Assembly: GCF_009805585.1 (NCBI RefSeq)
Contig: NZ_VHIN01000010.1
Span: 372,001 to 436,000, forward strand
Direction of reading: 5' to 3'
Length of the DNA stretch: 64,000 bases
From: Glutamicibacter sp. JC586
Lineage (GTDB): Bacteria > Actinomycetota > Actinomycetes > Actinomycetales > Micrococcaceae
Numbering within the stretch: the stretch's first letter is position 1; each line of letters begins with the position of its first letter. Position numbers and translations under genes: made by a program. Positions 36,854 through 45,428 of the stretch are shown piece after piece. The notes under the pieces are model-generated. The model was not told the DNA's origin. It worked only from the letters and a program-made list of their open reading frames with translations, and made no database searches.

Positions 36854-37147
36854 GGCTCTTCAACTTTTAGCGTGGTGCAGGATGCTCAGCACGGCCGTAG
36901 GAGGGGCAGGTGGCTTCGGTAGCTATGGGCTCGACAAGTACTTGTCGGCCGGAAGGTGTTGGGCTGGCAGTGATGACGCGGTAGTCGTTGAGGTTCAGCA
37001 GAATCGACGCAGCGTCGATTAGCCCGGTTTCCTTGAACACTGCTGGTAGTTCCTTGCAGATGAATTTGTTTTAGTCGACGTCCATCTTCGCAGAGGGGCC
37101 GCGAGCCTTACTTATTTTGGGGTCACCACACTAAAACTTGAAGAGCC
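36854..37147. mobile_element. Internally deleted ISL3-family element (294 bp)
   Basis: Terminal inverted repeats of 24 bp match at 22 positions (both begin GGCTCTTCAA). The interior keeps only the start of a transposase on the minus strand, so it cannot move by itself but could be mobilised in trans by a full ISL3 element. Exact target duplications are not visible in the flanks, suggesting age or decay. It ends 11 bp before the kinase-like start codon. Confidence 0.75.
36867..37040 (-). pseudogene. ISL3 transposase N-terminal remnant
   Basis: A 57-codon remnant, GTG start, reading FKETGLIDAASILLNLNDY and then a broken zinc-ribbon CPSYG where ISL3 transposases have CPxCG. It stops in the left inverted repeat after the deletion joint. 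The catalytic DDE part is gone. Confidence 0.6.
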
Positions 37148-37158
37148 ACAATAGCCAT

Positions 37159-37821
37159 ATGAATCGGTTTCACAGCTCGCTGGCAAACTCTCTATTGAGC
37201 CATCTCGGACGTGGAAGACAACTGATCGCAATCGATGGAGTTGACGGCAGCGGCAAGTCGACTTTCGCGGCCAAACTCATCGCAGAGATACTTGGGCGGC
37301 CAACTATCTTGATTCATGCCGATGATTTTCTCAATTCTTCAGAAATCCGTCATGCGAAGGGGCGCAGTTCGCCGTTAGGTTTCTGGGAGGATACCTACAA
37401 CTATGATGCGTTGATCGCGAACGTTCTCGATCCTCTAAGCCCCGACGGAACCGGACTATTTTCGCCAATAGCCTACGACGTGAGCAATGACGAAATCCTG
37501 AAGCGCCAACAGACATTTCTGGCGCCTTCAAATGCAATTGTGGTTATAGAAGGGATGTTCTTACATCGCGACGAACTCGCTTCGTACTGTGATGCATCAG
37601 TGTTCCTAGACGTTCCTTTCGCGGTAACTGCCGCCCGAATGTCGGTTCGTAACGGAAGCAATCCGGATCCGGAGCATCCTTCAATGAACCGCTACGTTGG
37701 CGGTCAAAAGCTGTATTTCGCGGACTCGAAACCCTGGGAAAGAGCCACGTTGATCGTGGACAACAGCGATTACACCCACCCGCGATTGATAGCCGCCGGT
37801 GAGGTTTCGGCGGATTACTGA
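37159..37821 (+). CDS. Uridine kinase-like P-loop kinase
   Basis: A 220-aa P-loop kinase. The Walker A is DGVDGSGKST, with LIHADDFLNSS and AIVVIEGMFLHRDEL as the typical base and lid regions of uridine kinase/phosphoribulokinase-like proteins. The substrate may be a nucleoside or another small alcohol. The ISL3 remnant lies directly upstream and may have replaced the native promoter. I chose the ATG; a TTG 7 codons upstream lies inside the element. Confidence 0.75.
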   Translation: MNRFHSSLANSLLSHLGRGRQLIAIDGVDGSGKSTFAAKLIAEILGRPTILIHADDFLNSSEIRHAKGRSSPLGFWEDTYNYDALIANVLDPLSPDGTGLFSPIAYDVSNDEILKRQQTFLAPSNAIVVIEGMFLHRDELASYCDASVFLDVPFAVTAARMSVRNGSNPDPEHPSMNRYVGGQKLYFADSKPWERATLIVDNSDYTHPRLIAAGEVSADY

Positions 37822-37943
37822 CAATGCATATTACTGTTTAATTTCTTTTCTAGCTCCCCAGCGACGCAGGCTCACAAAGATAACCTGCGCCGCGGCGGCA
37901 CGATGTCGTAACCACGTGTGAAAGACTGACGGCGGAACATCTC

Positions 37944-38954
37944 CTACTGGTTGGAAAACGCAGCGTCGAAAGACGCTTCGGGTCGCTTGAACAAGAGATC
38001 TCGAATGTATCCCACCGCTTGTTCGGCACCGTGCAAACGGTCCATGCCTGCGTCTTCCCACTCAATAGAGATGGGTCCCTTATAGCCGTGGAAGTCTAGA
38101 GCTCGGAAGGCGTCTTCCCAATTAATGTCCCCGTGGCCTGTGGAGACAAAATCCCAGCGTCGACGCGGATCACCCCAAGGCAGATGAGAACCCAGAATAC
38201 CGTTGCGACCATTGGGCGTATGCAAGCGGGTGTCTTTGCAATCTACATGGTAGATCCGATCAGCAAAGTCAGTGATGAAAGCTACCGGGTCAATTCCCTG
38301 CCAGAACATATGGCTTGGATCCCAGTTCAGTCCGAAGGCTTCACGATGGCCAATGGCTTCCAAAGCGCGAACTGTTGTCCAGTGGTCATAAGCAATTTCC
38401 GATGGGTGAACTTCAAGGGCAAACTTGACTCCTTGCTCATCAAATTCGTCCATGATCGGATTCCAACGACGTGCGAAATCCTCGTAGCCTGCGTCAATGA
38501 CTTCGCCCGGAACCGGTGGGAACATCGCCACGTATTGCCAAATCTTGGAACCGGTAAACCCGACAACCACCTCAGCTCCTAGCTTGCGGGCTACACGTGC
38601 CGAACGTTTCATGTCTTCCGCAGCGCGTTGGCGTACGCCTTCACCGTCACCATCGCCCCATACGTAATCGCGCAGGATCGCCTGGTGGCGAAAATCGATG
38701 GGATCATCGCAAACAGCTTGTCCCCCAAGGTGATTAGATATAGCCCAAACTTTCAGACCATACTTATCCAGAATATCGAGTCGGGACTGTAAGTAGTTAG
38801 GATCCTCATCAGCTCGCTTAAGATCAAGGTGATCTCCGCTAGCCGCAATTTCCAGACCGTCGTAACCCCAATCGGAGGCACGCTTTGCAAGCTCCTCGAA
38901 CGGCATATCAGCCCATTGGCCGGTAAAAAGTGTCACGGGGTGAGTTGCGTTCAT
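37944..38954 (-). CDS. TIM-barrel sugar isomerase/epimerase (336 aa)
   Basis: AP-endonuclease-2-type TIM barrel of the xylose isomerase-like family, with metal-binding Glu/Asp/His candidates in YDGLEIAASG, FALEVHPSEIAY, FGLNWDPSHMFW and YHVDCKDT. These enzymes isomerise or epimerise sugars, or eliminate from 3-keto-glycosides. The start is the ATG with AAGGAG upstream. It is the last gene of the sugar operon; its partner Gfo dehydrogenase ends 14 bp before its start. Confidence 0.82.
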   Translation of the reverse strand: MNATHPVTLFTGQWADMPFEELAKRASDWGYDGLEIAASGDHLDLKRADEDPNYLQSRLDILDKYGLKVWAISNHLGGQAVCDDPIDFRHQAILRDYVWGDGDGEGVRQRAAEDMKRSARVARKLGAEVVVGFTGSKIWQYVAMFPPVPGEVIDAGYEDFARRWNPIMDEFDEQGVKFALEVHPSEIAYDHWTTVRALEAIGHREAFGLNWDPSHMFWQGIDPVAFITDFADRIYHVDCKDTRLHTPNGRNGILGSHLPWGDPRRRWDFVSTGHGDINWEDAFRALDFHGYKGPISIEWEDAGMDRLHGAEQAVGYIRDLLFKRPEASFDAAFSNQ

Positions 38955-38967
38955 GATGTTTTCTCCT

Positions 38968-40074
38968 TTAGTCATTGGTGCTAATCCAGCTTCCGGTACG
39001 CGCAGATTCCAATACAGCGTCGGTTAGCCGGTTGGCTCTGGCACCATCAGAAAATTTTGGCAGCCCTTCTGGTTCTTCACCGCGAAGGGTCGCATAGGCG
39101 TCTGAGACGAAAGCGGCAAACGCATCACGGTAACCCATCGGGTGCCCCGCGGGCACCACCGATAATCTGGCGGCATCAGGGCTGAGGTCACTGGCCTGGC
39201 GAGACAGCACAGAGGAAATCTCAGGCTTACCAATCCACAATTCTTCGGGTTTTTCCTGCTGAAACTCGATGGCGGACGTTGCCCCGGAGAGTTCTAGGGT
39301 GAGCCCATTTTTTCGTCCGGCGTTTACCTGTGAAACTATCAACGTGCCAATGGCTCCAGAGGACATTTGAACTATCACGGCCGCTGCGTCTTCGGTTGTC
39401 ACATTGATATCTCCACGTCGCGCATGGGCGATGGTGGTACTCGCGTTCAACCGAACGATCTTTTCTCCAGAAATGAATTCAAGCAGATCTACAAGATGGG
39501 AACCTATATCGGCAAAGGCACGCGATGCCCCACCCTTTTCAGGTTCTACACGCCAGTTATTGTCGTTGACGGTGTGCATCCAATCCTGCAGATACTCACC
39601 GCGCACCGTGAGTAACCGGCCCAGCTTTCCGTCCTGAACATGAGCTCGCGCTTGACGGACCATAGGGTGATAACGATAAACAAAAGGCACCGCTGCCAAA
39701 ACATTCAATCCCTCAGCGAGCTGCACCAGTTCTGCTGCTTCGCTACCGCTAGTGCCCAGGGGTTTTTCGCAGATTACAGAACGACCAGCGGCAAGCGCGG
39801 CTTTAGCCTGTTTGGCATGTAGGGCATTGGGCGAGGTCACGTGGATGACATCGCTCTGTTCGATCAGTGCATCAACGCTGGCGAATCCTTGAACTCCCAG
39901 AGCCTGTGCTGCGCGGGTTGTTGACTCATCGCTGCTAGAACGCACGCCTATCAGCTGGGCTCCTGCACGTCGAATAGCCTCAGCATGCGTTTTGGCCATG
40001 AAGCCGCCGCCTATAACGCCAACTTTTAGGTCTTGGTTGGATGGTGCTTTTTGTTGGCTGATTAGCTCAGGCAT
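38968..40074 (-). CDS. Gfo/Idh/MocA-family sugar dehydrogenase 1
   Basis: A 368-aa NAD(P)-dependent dehydrogenase. The Rossmann motif is LKVGVIGGGFMAKTHAEAIR, and the family signature CEKPLG with the active-site Lys follows. The C-terminal beta-sheet domain holds YLQDWMH and ASRAFADIGSHLVDL with the catalytic Asp/His pair. Family members oxidise myo-inositol, levoglucosan or other sugars. It neighbours the isomerase above, a typical pairing for ring oxidation then rearrangement. Confidence 0.85.
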   Translation of the reverse strand: MPELISQQKAPSNQDLKVGVIGGGFMAKTHAEAIRRAGAQLIGVRSSSDESTTRAAQALGVQGFASVDALIEQSDVIHVTSPNALHAKQAKAALAAGRSVICEKPLGTSGSEAAELVQLAEGLNVLAAVPFVYRYHPMVRQARAHVQDGKLGRLLTVRGEYLQDWMHTVNDNNWRVEPEKGGASRAFADIGSHLVDLLEFISGEKIVRLNASTTIAHARRGDINVTTEDAAAVIVQMSSGAIGTLIVSQVNAGRKNGLTLELSGATSAIEFQQEKPEELWIGKPEISSVLSRQASDLSPDAARLSVVPAGHPMGYRDAFAAFVSDAYATLRGEEPEGLPKFSDGARANRLTDAVLESARTGSWISTND

Positions 40075-40093
40075 GTATTTCCTTGTCTAGGTT

Positions 40094-40933
40094 TTACTTG
40101 ACCGCGCCGGAAGAGAGTCCTGCAACCAAGTGTCGTTGGGCAAAGAGGAAGCCGACGAGCACGGGAATTGAAACCACTACCGAAGCTGCCATCATCTGAT
40201 TCCAGTAAACATCTGTCTGTGACGCGTAGGCCTGCAGACCGATGGAAAGAGTTCTTGTGTCTGCATTAGTGAGCACACTGGCAAAAAGTACCTCACTCCA
40301 TGAAGTGATGAAGCAGTACACAGATACAGCGATAATTCCGGGTCGGGCCACCGGCAGTACTACCTTCACCAAGGCGCCAAGACGTCCTAGTCCATCGACC
40401 ATTGCCGCTTCTTCCAGTTCCTTTGGCATTGAGGCAAAAAAGCCAGTGAGCATCCAGATGGAAAACGGCAACGAAAACGTCATGTACGTGATGATTAGGC
40501 CCAGGTAGGAACCGTTGAGCTGGACACCGACGACTCGTTCCAATTGGGTAAAAATCAAGAACAGCGGCAGCAAGAACAGGATTCCGGGGAACATCTGGGT
40601 GGAGAGCACGATTAGGCGGAAGGACCTGGCACCCCGGAAATCAAAACGCGATAGTGCGTAGGCCGCCAAGATTGCTATGGTCACCGAAAGCACCGTGGCC
40701 GTAACGGTCACGATCAGACTGTTGGCGAAGTATTTGCCCAGGGGCACTGTGGTCCAGATGTCCAGATAGGGTGTGAACGTGATTTCTGACGGGATCCATT
40801 CGAAAGCACCGCGCACATCTTTCAGCGGCTTGATGGACGTCGTGAGCACAACATAAAGCGGCAACACGATAATCAAGGTGATAAAGGCCAGCCCGAATAC
40901 TCTCAGGATTCTGAAGCCGCGTGTCTCAATCAT
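40094..40933 (-). CDS. ABC sugar transporter permease (MalG-like)
   Basis: A 279-aa permease with six predicted helices. The EAA motif region reads EEAAMVDGLGRLGALVKVVL. The start chosen is MIETRGF. The upstream permease overlaps it by 8 bp, as usual for MalF/MalG pairs. Confidence 0.87.
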   Translation of the reverse strand: MIETRGFRILRVFGLAFITLIIVLPLYVVLTTSIKPLKDVRGAFEWIPSEITFTPYLDIWTTVPLGKYFANSLIVTVTATVLSVTIAILAAYALSRFDFRGARSFRLIVLSTQMFPGILFLLPLFLIFTQLERVVGVQLNGSYLGLIITYMTFSLPFSIWMLTGFFASMPKELEEAAMVDGLGRLGALVKVVLPVARPGIIAVSVYCFITSWSEVLFASVLTNADTRTLSIGLQAYASQTDVYWNQMMAASVVVSIPVLVGFLFAQRHLVAGLSSGAVK

Positions 40934-41918
40934 CGATACTCTTTCCCTTTGGCATGACCAGGAGAATGTAGAAAGCCGAAACAATGAGTAGTCCCAGCAA
41001 CAGCACTACGCTCAGCGCGCCACCTACACCGAAGTTCCAGTTGTTAAAGGACTGCTGGTAGATCAACGGTGAGATCAACGTTGATTCTTGAGGAGATACT
41101 GGGCCGAAGAGCAGGTACGGGATATCAAACTGGTTGAATACCCATAGCCCCAACATCAGCAGAAGAACAACATTGGCGTGCTTGATCATCGGCAACGTAA
41201 TCCTAGTGAATTGTTTCCATAGGCTGGCCCCGTCAAGGGATGCTGCTTCATAAACTTCATTGGGGATCGATTGCAGAGCGGCTAACAACATCAAGAAGGC
41301 GAAGGGCCAAAACTGCCAAACTGCAACAATCACCATGACAAAGAATGATCTTTGACCTAGAAGCCAAAACGGTCCCTCGTCTAGGATGCCTAAATCTTCT
41401 ACGAGGAAACGGTTGACCATGCCATCTCGTTGATTGAACATGAATGCCCAGGCAATGGTTGTCACGTAACTAGGTAATGCGTAAGGAACTAGAAACAGCG
41501 TTCGGAAAAAGCCGTTACTACGGAATTTGGAAACCAACAGAACCGCGGCGAAGATGCCTAGACTCCACGCAATGGCCACGACCAGGAGGGTGAAGATGAA
41601 AGTTCTGCCTAGTGCTTCGAAGAACTGGGAACCGATCGGGCCGTTGGGGTCCAACGCTGTGGTGAAGTTCTTAAGCCCCACGAAGGGCGCCTTGATCCAG
41701 TTAGCGATGGAGAACTGAGTCAGTGAAAGGAAAGCAATCCATACTCCCAATAGCATCGGGACTATGTGGATGAGCAGTTCAAGAAAGGCTGCTGGTGCGC
41801 TCAACGCATATGGGAAAAAACGGTCGCGTTTTATTGAGCTACGTTTGATAGCACGTGTAGCGGCCCGCGTTTTGCTTGGTTCGCTGATACGTGGCGGTGT
41901 CTGGGCTGGCGCCGACAT
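40926..41918 (-). CDS. ABC sugar transporter permease (MalF-like)
   Basis: A 330-aa inner-membrane subunit with a basic cytoplasmic N terminus (TRAIKRSSIKRDRFF) and about six helices. The EAA loop reads YEAASLDGASLWKQFTRITL. With the MalG-like and solute-binding genes it forms an importer of the CUT1 class for oligosaccharides or glycosides. The ATPase is not encoded here; a shared MsiK-type ATPase is probable. Confidence 0.87.
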   Translation of the reverse strand: MSAPAQTPPRISEPSKTRAATRAIKRSSIKRDRFFPYALSAPAAFLELLIHIVPMLLGVWIAFLSLTQFSIANWIKAPFVGLKNFTTALDPNGPIGSQFFEALGRTFIFTLLVVAIAWSLGIFAAVLLVSKFRSNGFFRTLFLVPYALPSYVTTIAWAFMFNQRDGMVNRFLVEDLGILDEGPFWLLGQRSFFVMVIVAVWQFWPFAFLMLLAALQSIPNEVYEAASLDGASLWKQFTRITLPMIKHANVVLLLMLGLWVFNQFDIPYLLFGPVSPQESTLISPLIYQQSFNNWNFGVGGALSVVLLLGLLIVSAFYILLVMPKGKSIDD

Positions 41919-41955
41919 TCGATCTCCTGTCGAAAAAACGAAAAATAGTGTCGCG

Positions 41956-41996
41956 CATGCCGCGGGCGTATCAAGGAGGAATGCTCCCGCGGCATG
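41956..41996 (-). other. Intercistronic hairpin between binding protein and permease
   Basis: An 11-bp perfect stem (CATGCCGCGGG) with a 19-nt loop lies between the solute-binding and permease genes. There is no T tract. Such hairpins commonly stabilise the upstream binding-protein message and raise its dose over the permeases. Confidence 0.55.
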
Positions 41997-42013
41997 TGCA
42001 ACGTGTCGGGCCG

Positions 42014-43366
42014 CTAGCTAGCGGGCATCTGCTTCTGAGCGTCTTCCAAAGCTTTGCGAACGTCGTCTTCAGAGACGTCGTCACCCTGGGCGATGCGTGC
42101 AAAGAGCTTGCCGATTGCTTCGCCTACCAGCGACTCCATCTGGCCCTCAGTTGGGTACAGAGGCATCGGCGCGGCGTTTTCTGCAAGGATCTTCTTTTTG
42201 GCCTGAGATTCGGCATCATCAAAAGCTGGATCTTCGAACGCTTCAGAAACCGAAGGCAATGAGGTGTAAGCAGCATTGAGCTTCTTCTGCTCATCCACGC
42301 TCACCAAGTGATTCACAAATTTAATGGCAGCGTCTTTATTGTCCGAATTTTCAAAGACACTAACGTTGATTCCGGCTACCAGAGACTGGGTGGCTTCCAG
42401 TCCACTTGCATCAGCATTTTTTAGTGGGATTGGCGCCATCGCATAGTCCTCGAAGTCAGCTGATTTGAAGGACTTGCCTGGTGCTTGATCGAAAAACATG
42501 GCGGCATTGCCGTCAACAAGTTCTCCAGGAAGTACTGAACCGTCATTGATTTCAGCGTTGGATTTGGAGACCACTTTGTCCTCACCCATCAGCTGAATCC
42601 AGTCGTTGATGCCAGCGACCACACCGTCATTGGTGAAGTCCGGCTTACCGTCTTGGGTGTACAGCTCACCGCCGTTCTGCATTCCCAGGATAAAGGCGGA
42701 GTGAGCGTTGTTGGCAACGCGCTGACCAGCCAAGGCGAATCCATATTGGTCAATCTTGTTATCGCCATCAGTATCTTTGGTCAGTTTTTTGGCGTCAGCC
42801 ACGAACTCATCCCACGTCGCAGGGGCTTTGTCGATTCCTGCTTCATCGAACATCTTGGTGTTGTAGTACAGGCCATAGGCCATGGAGTACAACGGCAAAG
42901 ATGTCGGTGCTTGGCCTGCGGCTCCACCGGTTTCCAATGCCGCCGGCACGAACTTATCGCCCCCACCTACGGCTTCCAGGGCTTCACCTTCCCAAGGCAC
43001 AAATGCCCCGCTGGCCTGAAGGGTGGTGGCCCAGGTATTACCGATGTTCAATACATCGGGGCCCTCTCCGCTGGATACCGCGGTCAGGATGCGGTTGTAG
43101 AGGTCCGCCCACGGAACAACTTCTAGTTCAACTTTGATTCCGGTTTCCGCGGTGAAACGCTTGATTGATTCGCCAAGGATTTTTTCGTCTTGGGAAACTG
43201 AACTTCCCTGGTTGGAGGCCCAGTAGGTGATGGTGTCACCGGCCTTGGCAGGCTCTGCGCTCGCGTCATCACTGGAGCAGGCTGCTAGCCCGCTGAGCGA
43301 GAGAGCTGCAATGGAAGTGATGGCGGCGAAGCGCCCTAGCTTTCCTTTGAAATGGGGTGCAGACAT
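42014..43366 (-). CDS. Extracellular sugar-binding lipoprotein (CUT1 class)
   Basis: A 450-aa lipoprotein with the lipobox LSGLAAC at Cys30 and the family-1 binding-protein fold (DTITYWASNQG ... ETGIKVELEVVPWADLYNRI ... FVNHLVSVDEQKKL). It anchors to the membrane outer face and delivers the sugar to the MalF/MalG pair. It is the best candidate to test substrate specificity of the locus. Confidence 0.9.
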   Translation of the reverse strand: MSAPHFKGKLGRFAAITSIAALSLSGLAACSSDDASAEPAKAGDTITYWASNQGSSVSQDEKILGESIKRFTAETGIKVELEVVPWADLYNRILTAVSSGEGPDVLNIGNTWATTLQASGAFVPWEGEALEAVGGGDKFVPAALETGGAAGQAPTSLPLYSMAYGLYYNTKMFDEAGIDKAPATWDEFVADAKKLTKDTDGDNKIDQYGFALAGQRVANNAHSAFILGMQNGGELYTQDGKPDFTNDGVVAGINDWIQLMGEDKVVSKSNAEINDGSVLPGELVDGNAAMFFDQAPGKSFKSADFEDYAMAPIPLKNADASGLEATQSLVAGINVSVFENSDNKDAAIKFVNHLVSVDEQKKLNAAYTSLPSVSEAFEDPAFDDAESQAKKKILAENAAPMPLYPTEGQMESLVGEAIGKLFARIAQGDDVSEDDVRKALEDAQKQMPAS

Positions 43367-43412
43367 GGTCGGTCCTTTACAGATGCGATGGTGAAAGGGA
43401 ACAAGAAGTGCT

Positions 43413-44525
43413 TCACGCTAGGATGCTGGGAGCTGAGGGGTCCCACTGTGGATCCAGTAGTTCGATGGGTTCTACTGTCGAGTTCACGTCGACAAAGGAG
43501 CCCGATTCAGCAGCTTCAGCAGTGGAGACCATGACATCTAGAACGTGGAAAGCTAGCTCTCCTGGGACGCGTTCTTTGCGCCCCTCTGAAATCGCTTGGG
43601 CAAGCTCTGCCACACCGGTGCCGCGGCCGTATTGCGAACCTTGAGCAGGAATCACCACTGATTCCTCGCCGCCGAGGTGCAGAACGGTATCACCAGTGAA
43701 TTCGTTGGGATCCGAGAATTGTGCCGTACCTTCGGTACCCGCGATTTCGACGAATCCCGCGCGCTGTAGTTTTGAATCAAAGCTGAAGATGCATTGAGCG
43801 CTAGCGCCAGATTCAAATGACAGCAGTGCGCTGATATGAGTGGGAACTTCCACCGGAAAATTGGTGCCTGCCTTAGGCCCTGACCCGATAATTCGTTCGG
43901 CTCTGGACTGCGAGGCAGTAGCTGCGACTTTTGCCACGGGACCAAAGACCCGCACCAAAGTGGTCAGATAGTAAGGACCAAGATCAAATAGCGGCCCCGC
44001 GCCCCTTGCAAAAAGGAACTCCGGGCTAGGGTGCCATGATTCTGGGCCAGGTCCTTGGAATATCGCCAGTCCGGTCAGTGGCGTTCCAATGGCACCACTT
44101 TGTACCTGACGCAGACCGGTCTGAATCCCGGCACCCAAAATGGTATCTGGAGCGACTGCAACGCGTACACCGGCAGCGTTTGCTGCTTCTATCAGTTGCC
44201 GTCCGGATTCGCGATCTAGGGCATAGGGTTTCTCGCCCCACACATGCTTGCCGGCTTCAACTGCTTTGAGTGCCACTTCGACGTGAACGGCTGGAATGGT
44301 CAGGTTCACAACGATCTGAATGTCATCTCGTGCCAGCAGCTCTTCATAAGTGCCCGAAGCTTCAACGGACCATTTTTTTGCTTGGCTGGCTGCCCGTTCG
44401 GTATCCAGATCTGCAATAAAACGCACTGCTAGGTCGGGGAAAGCAGTGAGGTTTTCGAGGTACTGGTCGCTAATGGTTCCCGCGCCGACTAGCCCGACGC
44501 CCGTTGGGTGGTTCTGAGTTTCCAT
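43413..44525 (-). CDS. Gfo/Idh/MocA-family sugar dehydrogenase 2
   Basis: A 370-aa dehydrogenase. The Rossmann motif is GVGLVGAGTISDQYLENL, and the catalytic Lys lies in WGEKPYALD. The C-terminal half has DLGPYYLTTLVRVFG and AGFVEIAGTEG. It is only distantly similar to the first dehydrogenase in this locus, consistent with acting at a different step. Its start is 5 bp after the upstream isomerase stop. Confidence 0.85.
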   Translation of the reverse strand: METQNHPTGVGLVGAGTISDQYLENLTAFPDLAVRFIADLDTERAASQAKKWSVEASGTYEELLARDDIQIVVNLTIPAVHVEVALKAVEAGKHVWGEKPYALDRESGRQLIEAANAAGVRVAVAPDTILGAGIQTGLRQVQSGAIGTPLTGLAIFQGPGPESWHPSPEFLFARGAGPLFDLGPYYLTTLVRVFGPVAKVAATASQSRAERIIGSGPKAGTNFPVEVPTHISALLSFESGASAQCIFSFDSKLQRAGFVEIAGTEGTAQFSDPNEFTGDTVLHLGGEESVVIPAQGSQYGRGTGVAELAQAISEGRKERVPGELAFHVLDVMVSTAEAAESGSFVDVNSTVEPIELLDPQWDPSAPSILA

Positions 44526-44530
44526 GCGTT

Positions 44531-45271
44531 CTACTGGCCTTCCGCTAAGAGGTACGAGTAGCTCTGGGCCACCGCGTCAAAGATGTCACCCGCGAAGTCA
44601 TCGAGCTCGACCACGTGCAACATCCCTTGACTGGCGGCAAGAATGCGGTCGACTGGCATGGATCCGCTGCCCACTGCAACTTGTTCTTTATTATTTTTGG
44701 ATTGCGGTCCGTCCTTGACGTGAAGTGCCACAACTCGCGGGGCCAGTGACTCAAGGAGGTCAACAACATCCACACCGCCTACAGCAGCCCAGTACGTGTC
44801 GACCTCCAGAACAACTTCAGGGTCGAGCAGACTGGCAAAGTACTCCAATGCCGTGGTGGAGTGAATCTCGTTTGAGATTTCCCAATCATGATTGTGGTAG
44901 CCGACTTTGATCCCATATTCAGCACCACGTCGTGCTGCTGCATTGAGCTTTTCTGCGGTGGCCTTAATTGACTGCTCGTCCTGCCAGTGCTCGGCAGGAA
45001 TGAAAGGATCAATGACGGTAGAAATACCGAGCTTATTAGCCGCGGTGAAGACTTCGTCATAGTCAGAAGCGAGCAACGGCGCATGGGCAGTTGGGGCGCT
45101 TAGCTTGTTCTTCGTTAATTCTTCGGCGTACTCATCAACACGAGCAACAAAGTTATAAGGCTCAACTTGGGTGAAGCCGATTTCAGCAACACGCTGCAGT
45201 GTTGAGGCTAGGTCTTCAGCGATGTTTTCACGCAGCGTATACAGCTGGATTGACAGGTCGTGGACAGGCAA
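44531..45271 (-). CDS. TIM-barrel sugar isomerase/epimerase (246 aa)
   Basis: A 246-aa xylose isomerase-like barrel: LSIQLYTLRENIAEDLASTL, metal-binding residues in KVGYHNHDWEI, VVLEVDTYWA and VALHVKDG. A TTG start with AGGAG 7 nt upstream is best supported; more upstream codons would run into the ROK promoter. It is the first gene of the leftward sugar operon, divergent from the ROK gene. Confidence 0.8.
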   Translation of the reverse strand: MPVHDLSIQLYTLRENIAEDLASTLQRVAEIGFTQVEPYNFVARVDEYAEELTKNKLSAPTAHAPLLASDYDEVFTAANKLGISTVIDPFIPAEHWQDEQSIKATAEKLNAAARRGAEYGIKVGYHNHDWEISNEIHSTTALEYFASLLDPEVVLEVDTYWAAVGGVDVVDLLESLAPRVVALHVKDGPQSKNNKEQVAVGSGSMPVDRILAASQGMLHVVELDDFAGDIFDAVAQSYSYLLAEGQ

Positions 45272-45312
45272 ATGCGTCTCCTGAAAGAGGAATGGATGCG
45301 GACCGAGGCTTA

Positions 45313-45324
45313 TGACTTGAGTCA
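45313..45324. promoter_or_regulatory. Candidate ROK operator
   Basis: A 12-bp palindrome, TGACT-TG-AGTCA, lies between the divergent ROK and isomerase genes, about 40 bp upstream of the isomerase start. It is short and could be chance, but is the best symmetric site in the interval. Confidence 0.35.
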
Positions 45325-45428
45325 CAACCAAGAGACTAGTTCCACTTTTGTCGAGAGTCAATAGAAGTATGTCGGTATTCCGTCAAAGTATTTCAGGATC
45401 TACGGCATTGCTGTGTTTTACTGATGTC

